Origin: Tubiluchus corallicola
Taxonomy: Eukaryota > Priapulida > Priapulimorpha > Priapulimorphida > Tubiluchidae
Direction: 5' to 3'
DNA length: 64,000 nt
Assembly: GCA_030141605.1 (NCBI GenBank)
Contig: JAQGDQ010000049.1
Location: 1 to 64,000, forward strand
Shown: positions 40,101-55,597 of the stretch, in pieces
Layout of the letters: the number at the start of each line of letters is the position of its first letter
How positions within the stretch are numbered: the stretch's first letter is position 1
Notes under the pieces: generated by a model
What the model saw: the letters and a program-made list of their open reading frames with translations, nothing else
Databases searched by the model: none
Told to the model about the DNA's origin: nothing
Made by a program: the position numbers and the translations under genes

Positions 40101-41932
40101 TCCAAAGCAATAATACATGTTCTATAAATAAACAAAATTTAAATGAACACATTTGAGCTTTTCTCAACGTGAGAAATTAAATAATTAAATTGCTTTTATG
40201 GAAATTACAAAAAGAAGCAGCAATGGCTACCTGTCTTAAAAATGCTACACAATTTAAAATTCATTTGTCATATACAAACTAGAAATTAATTAACAAATTC
40301 TACTAAATATCATTTTTAAAGTAAAATTTCCTGAATTCACAGTACTCACCCAAATGATTGCGCAATGTCCAGAAAACACAAACTTATAAAAACTGCAACA
40401 ATTCTGCATTACAAAATGAATTTCAAAGTCTACCTTTAATTCCGGTAACTCTCTCATATCATCAATGGAAACTGTCTTATATCTGTCAATGTTTGGACCA
40501 AGCTCACAGAATCTATCGTAAGCTCTGAAAATATCCAAGAGTATACAGTTACTCAATGGATGATTTAGTGCTAGTTGTTACAGTCACTTCATTCTTAACA
40601 AAGCCAGTTGCATTCCTAAATTTAAATGAGTATCAAGATTTCAAGAGCAAAGTGCAATGCACAGTTGTACAAAGAACATAATTTATCAATCAATGTCACA
40701 AACTTCAAAAAGGCTTGGCTAAAGTTTACAATTCTCTACACACAAGAAATTAGTTCGTGAAGAGGATTAGAGTTAGAATTAGGGTTAGGATTAAACTCAC
40801 AGTTAAGGTTAGGGTTAGACTATTATATTTAAATTTTGCGAGTGTGTGTGGGGGGAATTGTAAACTCCTTCCAAAGGCTTTTATTTCATGTAATTATTTG
40901 GTACGAAGTACAGGACTGCTGTAACACATTGTTCTGTAGTGCACTGTGCAGTGTACATAATATAAGTTAGAAGCTTATTTAATAGTTGTAACAAACATAT
41001 TACAAAATGTATGTAAGTGATTGTTATATAATAAAACTGAAATGATTACCTATAGATTTGCTTCTTAGACAGGTAGGTTAGATACTAAAAAAGAAAGTAA
41101 ATGCATTTATAACGAATATAAGTCATAAGGAGAACAACAGAATTTCTTAAATAAGAGCACAGGTTACACTGCTTTTCCCGTAAACTGGTCTCCACTTGTC
41201 TTTCTTCAGACATGCCGTTACGCTCCGTCCATCTTTACCTGAAATATCTTGATACTCACGAATTGCTGCAAAGGCTGAAGTTATTGTCAGAAAGCTTCAC
41301 ACGTGCAGTGCAAAGACAAAAATGTGAATTCGCTGGTGCACTTAACGGCTATTATAAACATGTTGAAATGATGACTATCACTTCATTATAACAAAATGGA
41401 TTTGCCATTTTTTTGGCATTTTCTTTTTTGCATTTTCATATGTCAACACCAAACAGAAACCAGACTGCAGCTAACAGAAAATACAATTAGTCTTATAAAC
41501 TTAAACTAAACAAAAATAGTATTGGCTTGATACACACTTTGCTTGTTTTAACAATTTAAAAATTTTAGATAATTTTAATAACTCCAATAAGAAACTTTTT
41601 GGCATGTCTGGAATCTGATGCACTTCCGCATCTTGATCTATTAGCATAGAAGACGAACTATTTATAATTTATTAATTTAAATTATTTGGTTTTAAATAAT
41701 TTGAAAGTCGCAACATTACTTTTTTATTTCTACGTAGCTCTAGCAGTGATTTCAAATATTCGGGATGTACAATTACTGGCCCTCTCATTGATAAGCAACG
41801 GCTCGATTTAAGTGCATTTCGTAAGCAGAATTCCAATATGGATATAACCGTACAAACTGTATGCCAAGTAAATTTTTTTACCTCATAATCGGCTATTTCT
41901 TCTTCGGTGAAAACACTGTGCGAGGTTCCCAT
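37118..41932 (-). CDS. CIB: Calcium- and integrin-binding (CIB) family EF-hand protein, 7 exons, 181 aa
   Basis: CIB proteins are small myristoylated calcium sensors that bind integrin tails and other partners. Exons: 41932-41882, 41084-41050, 40524-40434, 39734-39587, 38305-38196, 38080-37992, 37139-37118, totalling 546 nt with phases matching throughout. The N-terminus [17 protein letters not shown] carries Gly2 and Ser6, suited to N-myristoylation. The middle contains [13 protein letters not shown] and [20 protein letters not shown]-hand 3 (residues 109-120, [12 protein letters not shown]) has Asp at loop position 12, a CIB-specific feature. EF-hand 4 is canonical ([12 protein letters not shown]). 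The C-terminus APDFVNTFHILL matches the CIB2/CIB3 type, whereas the central blocks look more like CIB1, so the paralogue is left open. The last exon (22 nt) and exon 2 (35 nt) are very small; the last splice was chosen because only it gives the family C-terminus. Confidence 0.93.
38399..38480 (-). repeat. tRNA-like sequence / SINE head (CIB intron 4)
   Basis: The - strand reads ggttagcatagc (A-box-like) and then a perfect T-arm, ttgggttcgaagcccaa (38407-38423), with a 5-bp stem and 7-base loop. An anticodon-like arm ctgc/gcag lies between them. I cannot pair an acceptor stem, and the 5' part is longer than a D-arm allows. A tRNA-derived SINE or dead tRNA is likelier than a working gene. Confidence 0.45.
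40767..40820 (+). repeat. Degenerate telomere-like TTAGGG tract (CIB intron 2)
   Basis: About eight hexamer-like units of ttaggg and close variants (ttagag, ttagaa, ttagga, ttaagg), e.g. aattagggttagga and aaggttagggttag. This is an interstitial telomeric-type tract, too degenerate to be a chromosome end. Confidence 0.75.
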
Positions 41933-43422
41933 ACTGACGGTATTGGTAGACCAACGAAGGTATTTTCTGTCTTATTTACTTTTCTGCTACGTTTTAATAA
42001 TATACGCTGTAAAAGCTTACGGAAATTGATTACCCGGCAAAGTGTTAACCGGAATTTTAACAAAATTTCACAATACTGAAAATTAATTATTGGTAATTTC
42101 ACTGTGGTACTGTAACACATGCACAATTACAAGCACGCACTGCCGACTGCCGTATTTACGATTTATAAACTCTATTGTACAATGACTTTCATCGCATAAG
42201 GCGCACGAAAAGCGGACATCAGACCATAGATAAACACCATATTACAAACCATAAATTTTGAAAATCTACCTCAGTTAGAAGATTCACAAAATATCAAAGT
42301 AGCTGTTGAATACGTTCACGTAGCAATGGAAGCAAGAAAGAGAAGAGGTGTCTAGCTGTAGAAATTTAGCCAAAATACAATAGTTAAAGCTAACTACGTT
42401 ACTTGGTATCGCACGGTGACATTCATTTGTGCCTATCTAACTAGATAGAGTGGACACCACAGAAACAACGTAGGCATAGAGCCGCGATCAGGGTACTGAA
42501 TCGCCAAGAAAGTTAGGCAGGCGATTCAGCAATGTGTGGGACGGAGGGTGCATATTTAAAATTTAACGACTAATGTTGCAAGCATTGCAATGAGAATGTT
42601 TTTTAAAGATAATAATGTTCAATTATTTCTTGCTGCATCATTACAAGTTTAAGACTTAATAACAGCTGCTGTCCTAATGAAACAAACTTCATACTTAACT
42701 GGTTTTTAATAATTATTATACAGCAATTCGGCACACTGCAACCCAACATTAAAAATTTAGCATAAAATTGGCTAGTCGACTACTACTATGAAAGTTAAGT
42801 GGTTAAATTCAACTACCTGGAATTTCAACTCACTGTCATAAAACTGGACAACTAAAATTATCGTAGATAATTTCTAAAGCAGATACTGAACTGGCAAAAC
42901 TGGCTTAGCCACGTTAAGCATTTTCAATGTATATACATGTGATTACAATACACTGTATATCTTCCTCAACAAGAAAAATGAAATTATCAAGAAGCAGTTT
43001 TCCTGGCTTTAACCGATCAGTTAATTAATCAATAATCACTAACTGTGATAGTCAGGTAAATACCGTAAACTTAGAATATGAGAAGATGAGTGATTACCGC
43101 ATATACTTAACAAAAAAGTAAGGCAACACCAAAACCGACAGTAATGATGACTGAGTGATGATCAGGAAAAGTGCTTCATTTGCCATACTGTCCCAATTAC
43201 ATTGACAATTATTCTGGGCATGCCACTTTCCCTTAAATATAGTCACTATGTTATTATTGAGACAAATAAGCTTAAGATAAAGTATTTTGCATATAAAAAT
43301 TTACATCAAAATAAATGAATACTCTTCTTATTTTTCAAAACAATGAAAAAGTCAACATTAATCCATAAAAAATATTTGCACAACATAAACTTGTCTTTGA
43401 TCAATAAGAAAAAACACGTAAA
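41933..43422. other. Intergenic DNA between CIB and OSER1-like genes
   Basis: Contains no convincing exon. The only structure noted is the 10-bp hairpin at 42496-42529. It presumably includes the CIB promoter and the OSER1-like 3' UTR. Confidence 0.45.
42496..42529. other. Perfect 10-bp inverted repeat (hairpin) upstream of CIB gene
   Basis: Arms ctgaatcgcc (42496-42505) and ggcgattcag (42520-42529) with a 14-base spacer. The surrounding stretch is visibly richer in G+C than its neighbours. It lies about 560 bases upstream of the CIB start codon. Function unknown. Confidence 0.7.
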
Positions 43423-45332
43423 TCAGGTATACATCATCTCTGCCATTTCTGACATTCGTTTTGGTATGTGAACAAAGTCTTCAAAATAGCTCGCAAGTTC
43501 ATCAATTGAGATATCGTCCATTGAATCTATCCTTGCCTGTTGCGAGCAACTCCGCTTAAGTTCGTTTCCTATAACTAACTCAGAGTGGCTGCTATTCTGA
43601 TGATGAGCATCATAAACTTGTGATTCGCTGTTAGACTTTTTCCGCACTGGACGTGTTTCGGAAAAGTTGTAACTCTCGGCTTTGCTCTCATACTTCAGCA
43701 GCTCATTCAAAGATTTTGCAACTGATCGAAAATCCCACAATGTACTCTCTGACTTTTTACCAAACACATTACTATGCACCGCATTTACATTTTTAAATTC
43801 TTTGTTAGTTTCACATTTCACTGTTCTTTGCATTGGTGATTGCTGTTCATTTGTAGACAATCTCTTACGGCATAGATGCAAAGGACTGTCTGTCTTGCAC
43901 TTACACCTGACCATGTCAACATTGTTGCTAGGCAAGTACGCAGTAAACAATGAAATATCAGATGTTTTGCTATTCGAATTCTGACATATATTGTCACTCT
44001 TTAGACTTGAGTTTATTGCAAACTTGCTATTACATTCTGTACTGTTTGCGTAAGGATGATACCTGCTATTCGGCACGCCATGGTGGAACACAGTAAGTTT
44101 GTTTGCCTGATTTTGCTGAGAAGGATCATCAGTGTTTGGAAGAAGTTTTGTATAATCCCTGAAAGGTATGCATCGATAGCATTAACAAAAAATGTAAGTT
44201 AAACAATAGTTAAACAAAACTACAGAAAAAGAAAATGCAACTTTGTTTTCAATAATTTCTTATCATTTTATCACAATACTTTGCCTTCAAAATTTTGAAA
44301 AAATTGTGCTCTACAGTATTTTTTATTGTAGCAATTATAGAAGAACTTTCAATATAATTTGTACAATACGACTTTAATTTTAGTTATATTTAAAGGGAAT
44401 GCACATGCGAATACTAACAAATTCTTTGCATATGAGGCTGCTAGGAGTTTTTATAATTAACTGTTAATAGAGCTCTGCATTCTGGTAACTTGTAAGACAA
44501 AATCAGAATATAACCAATAACACATGCAGGGATGTTACATAAATGAGACTTTTGCTTTCAGTTCAGTTTCGTTTTTGTCAAAAATTATTAAGTTTCGTAA
44601 CCAAAACTTTTGGTAATCTTCGGCAGTATTTTTCCTAGTTTTAGTATTTATCCAGCTTACACTTATTTCTCCTAGATGTTAAAAATCACTGAAAAATTTT
44701 GGTTAAAATAGTTTAAATAAAGGGTAGATATCGTTTATTAACTTTTTGTACCATGCTTTTTATGGCAATATGGCATATCTTCAGTGTTGACGCTTCAAGG
44801 TCTCCAGGCACAATCAATTGAAATATCAAAGCGCAATTTGAATAAAACTAAGTCTAATTCTACAATTTGTGAAATATACGCAACAAAATATTAAAATAAA
44901 ATTTGCCAATTTTTTGAAGCATCATGATCTTTAACCATAAACATTGTTCTACTTTTTTGGTTAAGATTTTTTGCCTAACTACTTCATCAAGTTTATATCA
45001 GAACAAATAAAAGCAAACAAGCACAAATAAAGTATTTTACTTATTTCAGAATATCTTTCAGTTTTGATATAGTTGGTTTGGCAAAACTGTTTGCGGTTCA
45101 CTTCAGTTTCAGTATACATTTCCTATTTTTTAGAAATTTCGGTTTCGGTTTGTCATTTCAGTTTCGGTATCGTCTCTAAACACGTGGTAGCTAATGTTTT
45201 TTCAAGGCTTGCTATAATACCTATACCTTGAACAAATAAGTAATCGCTTATTCCTAACCTGTTAGGATCTATTTTCAAAGAAGAGAAAGTTTTGCACATA
45301 TCTGCTGTCTCTGCTAAACTTTCAACTGCCAT
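43423..45332 (-). CDS. OSER1: OSER1-like (oxidative stress-responsive serine-rich) protein, 2 exons, 269 aa
   Basis: OSER1 is a poorly characterised serine-rich protein induced by oxidative stress. Exon 1 is 45332-45259 and exon 2 is 44158-43423, joined as AG|G in phase. The N-terminal block MCKTFSSLKIDPN resembles the start of vertebrate OSER1. The centre has a short Cys cluster (RCKCKTDSPLHLC) and a conserved DFRSVAKSLNELL. The C-terminus is the family signature: RSCSQQARIDSMDDISIDEL, then YFEDFVHIPKRMSEMAEMMY and a final Thr. The middle is Ser/Asn-rich and little conserved. The length is close to the human protein (292 aa). A strong acceptor (tttttttgcag) at 45366 precedes the ATG by 33 bases, pointing to a 5' UTR intron. 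The single coding intron contains a hAT-like element. Confidence 0.88.
44527..45178 (-). mobile_element. Non-autonomous hAT-like element, family A, copy 2 (OSER1-like intron)
   Basis: The ends cagggatgttac and, read inversely, tagagacgatac are similar inverted termini. The flanks aacacatg (44519-44526) and aacacgtg (45179-45186) match at 7 of 8 bases. The interior is the reverse complement of the element at 17137-17912 over several blocks, including ggtctccaggc and repeated ttcggtttcggttt. No transposase is present. Confidence 0.85.
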
Positions 45333-45365
45333 CTTTTCGTAAGCAACTTGTCAAACAATTACATT

Positions 45366-49899
<4,534 letters not shown>

Positions 49900-50198
49900 C
49901 GAAATAATCTCTGACTTTAATCAATAATTATATTACCTAAACCTTTTATGAAAACTAAACATGTTTTCAACAATATACAGATTGGGTCCTTTTAGATGCG
50001 CATTGGGTTCTCTTAACAAATCTGCTGTTAAAAACACACATTAATTCTTAATGACAAGAACGTGAACATGAATTAAAAACCATGCACGAGTCTTGGTAAA
50101 AGATTTGGCTACAATGTAAAACAATCTTTGCAGGTTGTATCTAGAAGGGAAGAAACTATACCTGCGTAAGTCCACATTCAGATTCTTACTACAGTACC

Positions 50199-51299
50199 AT
50201 GATATCCTGCGTGACTACAGCGATTGTGGTTCTAGCGTTTTGCTTCTCGTGTGGCTCTGCACAGTGGACGAACAACGCATACTCTACCAGGGGAGAGCAT
50301 CTAATTGTACTGGCACCCCCTGCGTACAACGATTATTACTACGCTCAACAGTACGGCGTTGCAGACGACATTATAAATTTTCAGATTAACTATGCAAAAA
50401 AGATCATTGGCAAAGATAATGTTGTGATTGTAGGAGATCGACGTACTCTGGCACAGTTTAGACGAAGAGGAATTCCTGAAGATGTTCTACTTGAACTCTA
50501 CTACCCCATGGAGGATATCTGGATGAGAGACTTCACCACGGTTAATCCGTACAACCCTGTTCAATTCCGGTACACAGCAGCAGCCCAAGAAGGAAGTCAG
50601 TCAGATGCTAACTACGTCCAGCGTTTCTTCAAGTACACTTTCGGCAAAATGGGCGTCCGATTCAACAGTCGCACCTGGGCACCATACATTGATGGTGGCA
50701 ATGTCGTCGATAACTATGTCGACAAGATCATTGTCACGGACAAGTTTTTGCGAGACAACAGGTTCTCAAAACAGCAGGCCATAAGACTTCTGAAGAACTA
50801 CTACAGGACTGGCAGACAGGTTTCGGTTGCAGTTCTACCTACTGATCCAGATGATCCCCTTGGACATGCTGATGGCATGGTAATGTTTCTCAGTCAGAAC
50901 TCTATAGCTGTCACTAATTACGATGCGGTGCCACAATTCCAACAGAGAATCTACAATGAGTTATACAGGGCCTTTGGCCCTAACATCAACATTGTTAAAT
51001 TACCAGACCTGGGTTACAATCCACCGCTTAATGAGCACATTGCCTCCTCTTGTGGTATTCTCGTCAATGGAGTTCTCACTTCCAACTACCTGTACGTACC
51101 AGTGTTTGGGGCAGGCAACCAAGACGCCATCAATACGATACAACAACACAGTGACAGGGTAGTAGTTCCAGTGAATGCAGACGGCGTGTGTGCGATGGGT
51201 GGAAGCGTCAGGTGTCTGTCTTGGCAAGTGGTAGGCAGTAATGCAAGACGGATCATCCTTTACGCAAGGAAACGCAATTTTGTCTTTCCGAACTATTGA
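50199..51299 (+). CDS. Secreted peptidylarginine deiminase / agmatine deiminase family protein (PAD_porph), intronless, 366 aa
   Basis: Members of this guanidino-modifying family hydrolyse the guanidinium group of agmatine or of peptidyl-arginine, releasing ammonia. Residues 1-20 form a signal peptide (hydrophobic core IVVLAFCF, likely cleavage near GSA/Q), so the product should be secreted or luminal. Catalytic landmarks are in family order: WMRD (Asp111), DGGN (165-168), GHAD (His223, Asp225), VNG (Asn290) and GSVRCLSWQ (Cys339 as nucleophile). Their spacing is close to that of Porphyromonas PPAD. Typical agmatine deiminases are cytosolic, so the signal peptide favours an extracellular substrate. 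The reading frame has no intron, unlike all its neighbours, and is visibly richer in G+C than its flanks; bacterial ancestry is plausible but unproven. An acceptor-like tactacag ends four bases before the ATG. The substrate cannot be told from sequence. Animal-type calcium-dependent PADs are a different subfamily. Confidence 0.9.
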   Translation: MISCVTTAIVVLAFCFSCGSAQWTNNAYSTRGEHLIVLAPPAYNDYYYAQQYGVADDIINFQINYAKKIIGKDNVVIVGDRRTLAQFRRRGIPEDVLLELYYPMEDIWMRDFTTVNPYNPVQFRYTAAAQEGSQSDANYVQRFFKYTFGKMGVRFNSRTWAPYIDGGNVVDNYVDKIIVTDKFLRDNRFSKQQAIRLLKNYYRTGRQVSVAVLPTDPDDPLGHADGMVMFLSQNSIAVTNYDAVPQFQQRIYNELYRAFGPNINIVKLPDLGYNPPLNEHIASSCGILVNGVLTSNYLYVPVFGAGNQDAINTIQQHSDRVVVPVNADGVCAMGGSVRCLSWQVVGSNARRIILYARKRNFVFPNY

Positions 51300-51452
51300 C
51301 CACTCGCGAAAAAAACCATGAGCTTCTTTTCATTACTTAATAGCAGTTACTTTAGCGCATTACAATTTCGGTTCAGAGTAGAACATAATTTTTGACGACA
51401 CAGTAGTTTTCGACTTCTTTCGTAAATGTCTATGCTCATAACTCTAAGCAAA

Positions 51453-51462
51453 AATAAATAAA
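51453..51462 (+). promoter_or_regulatory. Overlapping poly(A) signals of the deiminase-family gene
   Basis: Two overlapping AATAAA hexamers about 155 bases after the stop codon, the right distance for a short 3' UTR. Confidence 0.6.
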
Positions 51463-52772
51463 AATTTTAGTGAGTGCGGCATTGAGTAGGCCAGTTATAC
51501 TCATTTAAATGCCTCGCTTGCGCTAAGGTTAGTTATTGTATACATGGATAAAAATATATAGTGTCAACATCTATTGGTAAGAAAGCAAAAGTTTTAGAAG
51601 TCGGTGCCTTTTTAAGATATCTGTGCATGATAGCTAATTTTGCTTTCGGGAATCTGTCAAAAGTTACCCAATAAATACACCAGAATTTTTCGATTTTTAA
51701 AGTGTTAGATGCTGCACAATTTTATGTCTCTGTGTCTAGATATAGTACCGACCGCACAGTATACAATAATTACATGCAGTCGAATTTACTATACTTGTGC
51801 CTTCACTGAAGTGTGTTCTGTAGTTTATGTGAAAATCGTTTAACAAATGAGCTATTGCTTTCATTTACTGAAATGAAATGAAATATTAGAATTGGATTTA
51901 CTGGCGGTGTGTTTAGTGTACGTCACGTACTCGGCTGCAGCGTGAATTAGTGAAATTTTGACATAAACGCTCGTCTTGCTACGAAAATGTTCAACATTCA
52001 TTACTGACCTCAAAAGCTATTTCAGTTAGTAAAGATCTTGTAAAGTATCTGTGATTGCATTTCGGGGTACTCGTATCATAGAGGGTCGCCAAATTCTACA
52101 GCTTGTATAATTTGTTCCATCTTTGTTGTGAAAACGCACTTTTCCGTCCGCAGAAAAAAGGTTTAACAATTAAAATGCGGATCCGTGCGAGTATGTGGCT
52201 TTCCGTGCGGTGAAAACGACAAACACGTAAACAATGATTTACAAAAGCGCGCTATTGCTTTATTTCTTTTCCGTGTAAGTCATACAGAAAAAGTGCGTGT
52301 CTGTGCGGTCGCAGTGGAAACGCGGCCTTAGTGTGCTTATGCAGACGTCGGTAATTCAGGATATACGGTTTTCAGTCTCACTCACAAACTTTTTTATACA
52401 TTCCTGAATTAATCGAATTTAAATAGAGGTATCGTTTACCAATAAAAAGAACAAATAAATTTAACCTCGGTCGTTTAACGTTTGAAGTAATAATAATAAT
52501 AATAAATTCTTTATTACTGTAAAAGTTAAGCATCATTGAACAGTAAATTACGCATTCAAAAATATAAGCTTATATTTTTAATTAGCGAACTGAAATATTA
52601 GAACTGGATTTGCTATCGTTCGTGAATTGCATTGCATAGTTTGTTGTTTAATGTGTACATAGCGTGTACTACGATGGGCTTAATATCCACTCCCTGGCAG
52701 AGATTGTATTAATATTTTTCTTTTATGTTCCTATATCAGATTTCTTGTCCTTATTATGGGATGATCTACTAT
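51463..52772. other. Intergenic DNA with a GC-richer patch
   Basis: No supported gene. A patch at about 52120-52330 is richer in G+C, contains related motifs (gtgaaaacgcac, gcggtgaaaacg, agtggaaacgcgg) and ends gcggcctta. It may be a PIF/Harbinger-type MITE, but the left end is not clear. Confidence 0.4.
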
Positions 52773-53060
52773 CAGGACCGGATTGTGATTTTTTGGCGCT
52801 CCTAGGCTAATGAAATTATGGGCCACCCCCTAACTCACCCGCACCCGTCTTGAATATTTTCACTCGTGCAATATTTTAACGACGTTTACATAGCTTGAAA
52901 TAAACTTGTTACAAAATCTTTAAATAAACTAGAATAGCTATCTTTTGTTTGTCAACACTGAAAATATTCTTTAAGAAATACCACAACTTCACCATTTATT
53001 GCAAATTATTTCAGATTTTTCCAAATATTCCAACGCTTAAGGCCTCCCAGTCTGGGCCCG
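52773..53060. mobile_element. Short hAT-like MITE
   Basis: Flanks tctactat (52765-52772) and gctactat (53061-53068) agree at 7 of 8 bases. The ends, caggaccggatt and (inverse) cgggcccagact, agree at 8 of 12. The 288-bp interior has no reading frame. Confidence 0.65.
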
Positions 53061-53068
53061 GCTACTAT

Positions 53069-54790
53069 ACAGCTAATATGCTAGTTAAGCCCATCTGAAG
53101 AATTAGCCTTCACACAATATAGTATATAACGCCTTTCTTTTCTTTTATACTATTTTAATATATGTATAAATGTCAATAAAAAATTCTTTAATAAAAAATT
53201 CCACAATAAAAAGGCTTGCTGTCCTCATACAACAGTTTTGTTACATTACAGAGTACAAGACGTTGCGTAAATTTACAGGTAGGTTATAAGCAGCATTTTT
53301 CAGATTTCAAGCAAAAGCTTGCTATAGATAACTTCATAGTACTTTTTTGAAGCTGAGGAGTTTGCAAATTCGGCGGACATTTTTTTCAAGAAAATACTGC
53401 ATTTTTACAAACAGGACATCTACAAGGAAGAAACAAATACACAATTTTTTCATAGTGTTACTGAAGTTAGTCCGGAATGCGAAGCATTGGTTTCTTGCTT
53501 ATTGTTTTTTGTCCGACTCATATCTCATTTAGGATGCCATTTACTGTTGTCATGTAATTCAGTTTTTCTTGAATAGGTCATTTACAATGCCACTTATCGC
53601 TGCTATGAATCCGTTTTTTCATAAAACTAGTGTCACAATATAAAAACTCAATTCAATTTTGAAACTGGCTAAAAGCTTAATTACATGAACAATGAGAGAG
53701 AGAACAGCACCGATGAGAAACTTTTATAGAGTTACTTTGCAAGCGAGTAACCCAAAAATTTATATAATTGTAGGCCATCACAAACAGGTTAAACACCAGT
53801 GATCAATACAGACATAAATACAAAATTTTATAACAAAAATCTTAACACACAACTGCCAAAATTTCACAGCTTTCTGAATTAGCAGTTATCATTTATTTGT
53901 CAAATTTAATAACAAAATAATTAGCTCAATTACTGTGCAGCATTCATATAAAGTAATTATATAGTTAACAGCTGACAAAAATAAACAGCTGTATAGTATA
54001 ATATACAAAAGCTTGAATTTTGACATTTTGTCTCTATTTTTAAGTAGTACAAAGAACATATGAAAGTATAAAAATTAATAATACACATGTAATATAAAAA
54101 GAAACTAATTTTGACATGTTCATTATTAAGTGATTAATACAAATGCAACTCACAATAAAGACCAAGCATTATCACAGTATAATATTTATAATACTACGTG
54201 TTAACATATATTAAATGTCATTCAATTTAAAAAGCGTTATTGTTTACACGCTTAATTGAACCAAGTTCACAGATATCAGTGCATCTGGTCGTTAGATAGA
54301 AATTTATATACATCGTACTATATAAATTATATATTATCGTTTTCATTCTTCATGAGTCCTTTCTTCATCTTAAAAAAATGTGCCACAAGTACAATTTAAA
54401 AATGTTTTAATATAGTTTGCACTGTGCAACACTCAATGACAAAGCCTACTTCTAATGTGGCAGGACCGGAATGTAGCTTATTACCAAGGATGTTAATCGA
54501 AGCTGAGACACTGAACCAGCAGGGGTGTCTCAGCCAACTAGGGATGCATATACATCACCCTCAATGAGAGAAACAGCCGGAGGCAGTAACACAGATCAAA
54601 CTGATTAGGAGCAATTTTATGGTGGTCACCCTCCCACTTACAAAATGGACTCAGTGATAAATTTTGTAGCCAAATAGACTCTTGACCATTGAGTTGTTTT
54701 TCCCATCCCTCTGTGACACATAAATACACAAGATGATTGAAAAAATCACGACCTTTCAAGAGTCAACTGTGATTGAAAGGTGTAACAAAG
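53069..54790. other. Intergenic DNA downstream of LIMP-2-like gene
   Basis: AT-rich sequence with no convincing exon, RNA gene or repeat. The part nearest 54.8 kb may belong to the 3' UTR or flank of the - strand LIMP-2-like gene. Confidence 0.4.
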
Positions 54791-54798
54791 GCAGCCAC

Positions 54799-55216
54799 CA
54801 GTGGCGTAGCTAACAGGGAGGTAAGGGGAGCAATCACTCCCCCGAGCACATTTTTTAAAATTGGCGTCCTTCAACACTTGTTAAAATCTTTAGTTCACTT
54901 GTGCAATAAAAGTCAAATCCTTTTTTACATTTTTAATCACGTGGTCTCTGGCATCATTACTTTACTTGACCAACCAGTCTCCAGTGGTTTTGAAAACAGT
55001 ATGCATTTAGGCAACTCATTTGCCAAGGTTAACTGACTGAACCACGATCAAATTGCCCCGTATCTAATTATTATAATACATTCTTGTCACATGACTGTCT
55101 AGTAGTAGGCTTACTGTAAATCATATATTACTATTGTTAAAAAATGTTTGGTATGTGTCATGGCACCTTTATTATGTGCTTTCTTCCCCTAACTTAATAA
55201 CCTGGCTAACCCCCTA
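54799..55216. mobile_element. hAT-like MITE with a perfect 8-bp target duplication
   Basis: The octamer gcagccac flanks it exactly on both sides (54791-54798 and 55217-55224). The left end cagtggcgtagcta is a widespread hAT-type terminus; the right end read inversely is tagggggttagcca, 9 of 14 identical. The 418-bp interior has no meaningful reading frame. It lies about 380 bases beyond the LIMP-2-like stop codon. Confidence 0.85.
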
Positions 55217-55597
55217 GCAGCCACTTTTAAACTGTCCAAGCATGTATGAATGAAGCACTCAATTTCTATATATTTCACCTATAAAAAATTATCAATCTGC
55301 TAATGACAATAATAGCAGAAGCAGCGCACTGCACAGTTATGTGACTAGAATGTCAAAACATCCCTATAACAGGAAACAAGCCCATAGCACTCACTAAGTA
55401 CATTACAAAACAGCAAAATACTAATGTACCATGATGATTCTTTGCAGGTTAAAACTTATTAGTGTTGACTATTAACTTTAGTGACGAGTTCACAAATACT
55501 TGCTTATCATATCACAATAAATCACTTTAGGCTTTTGGTAACATTAATAGCCAATACATATGCAGTTACATTAAATGAGTCACAATTTTAAGCAAAT

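Noticed and set aside
51000-51227. Open frames on either strand inside the deiminase-family gene
   Set aside because: Shadow frames of a well-supported coding sequence.
54773-55036. 87-codon open frame on the + strand
   Set aside because: Mostly the interior of the hAT-like MITE; no family resemblance.
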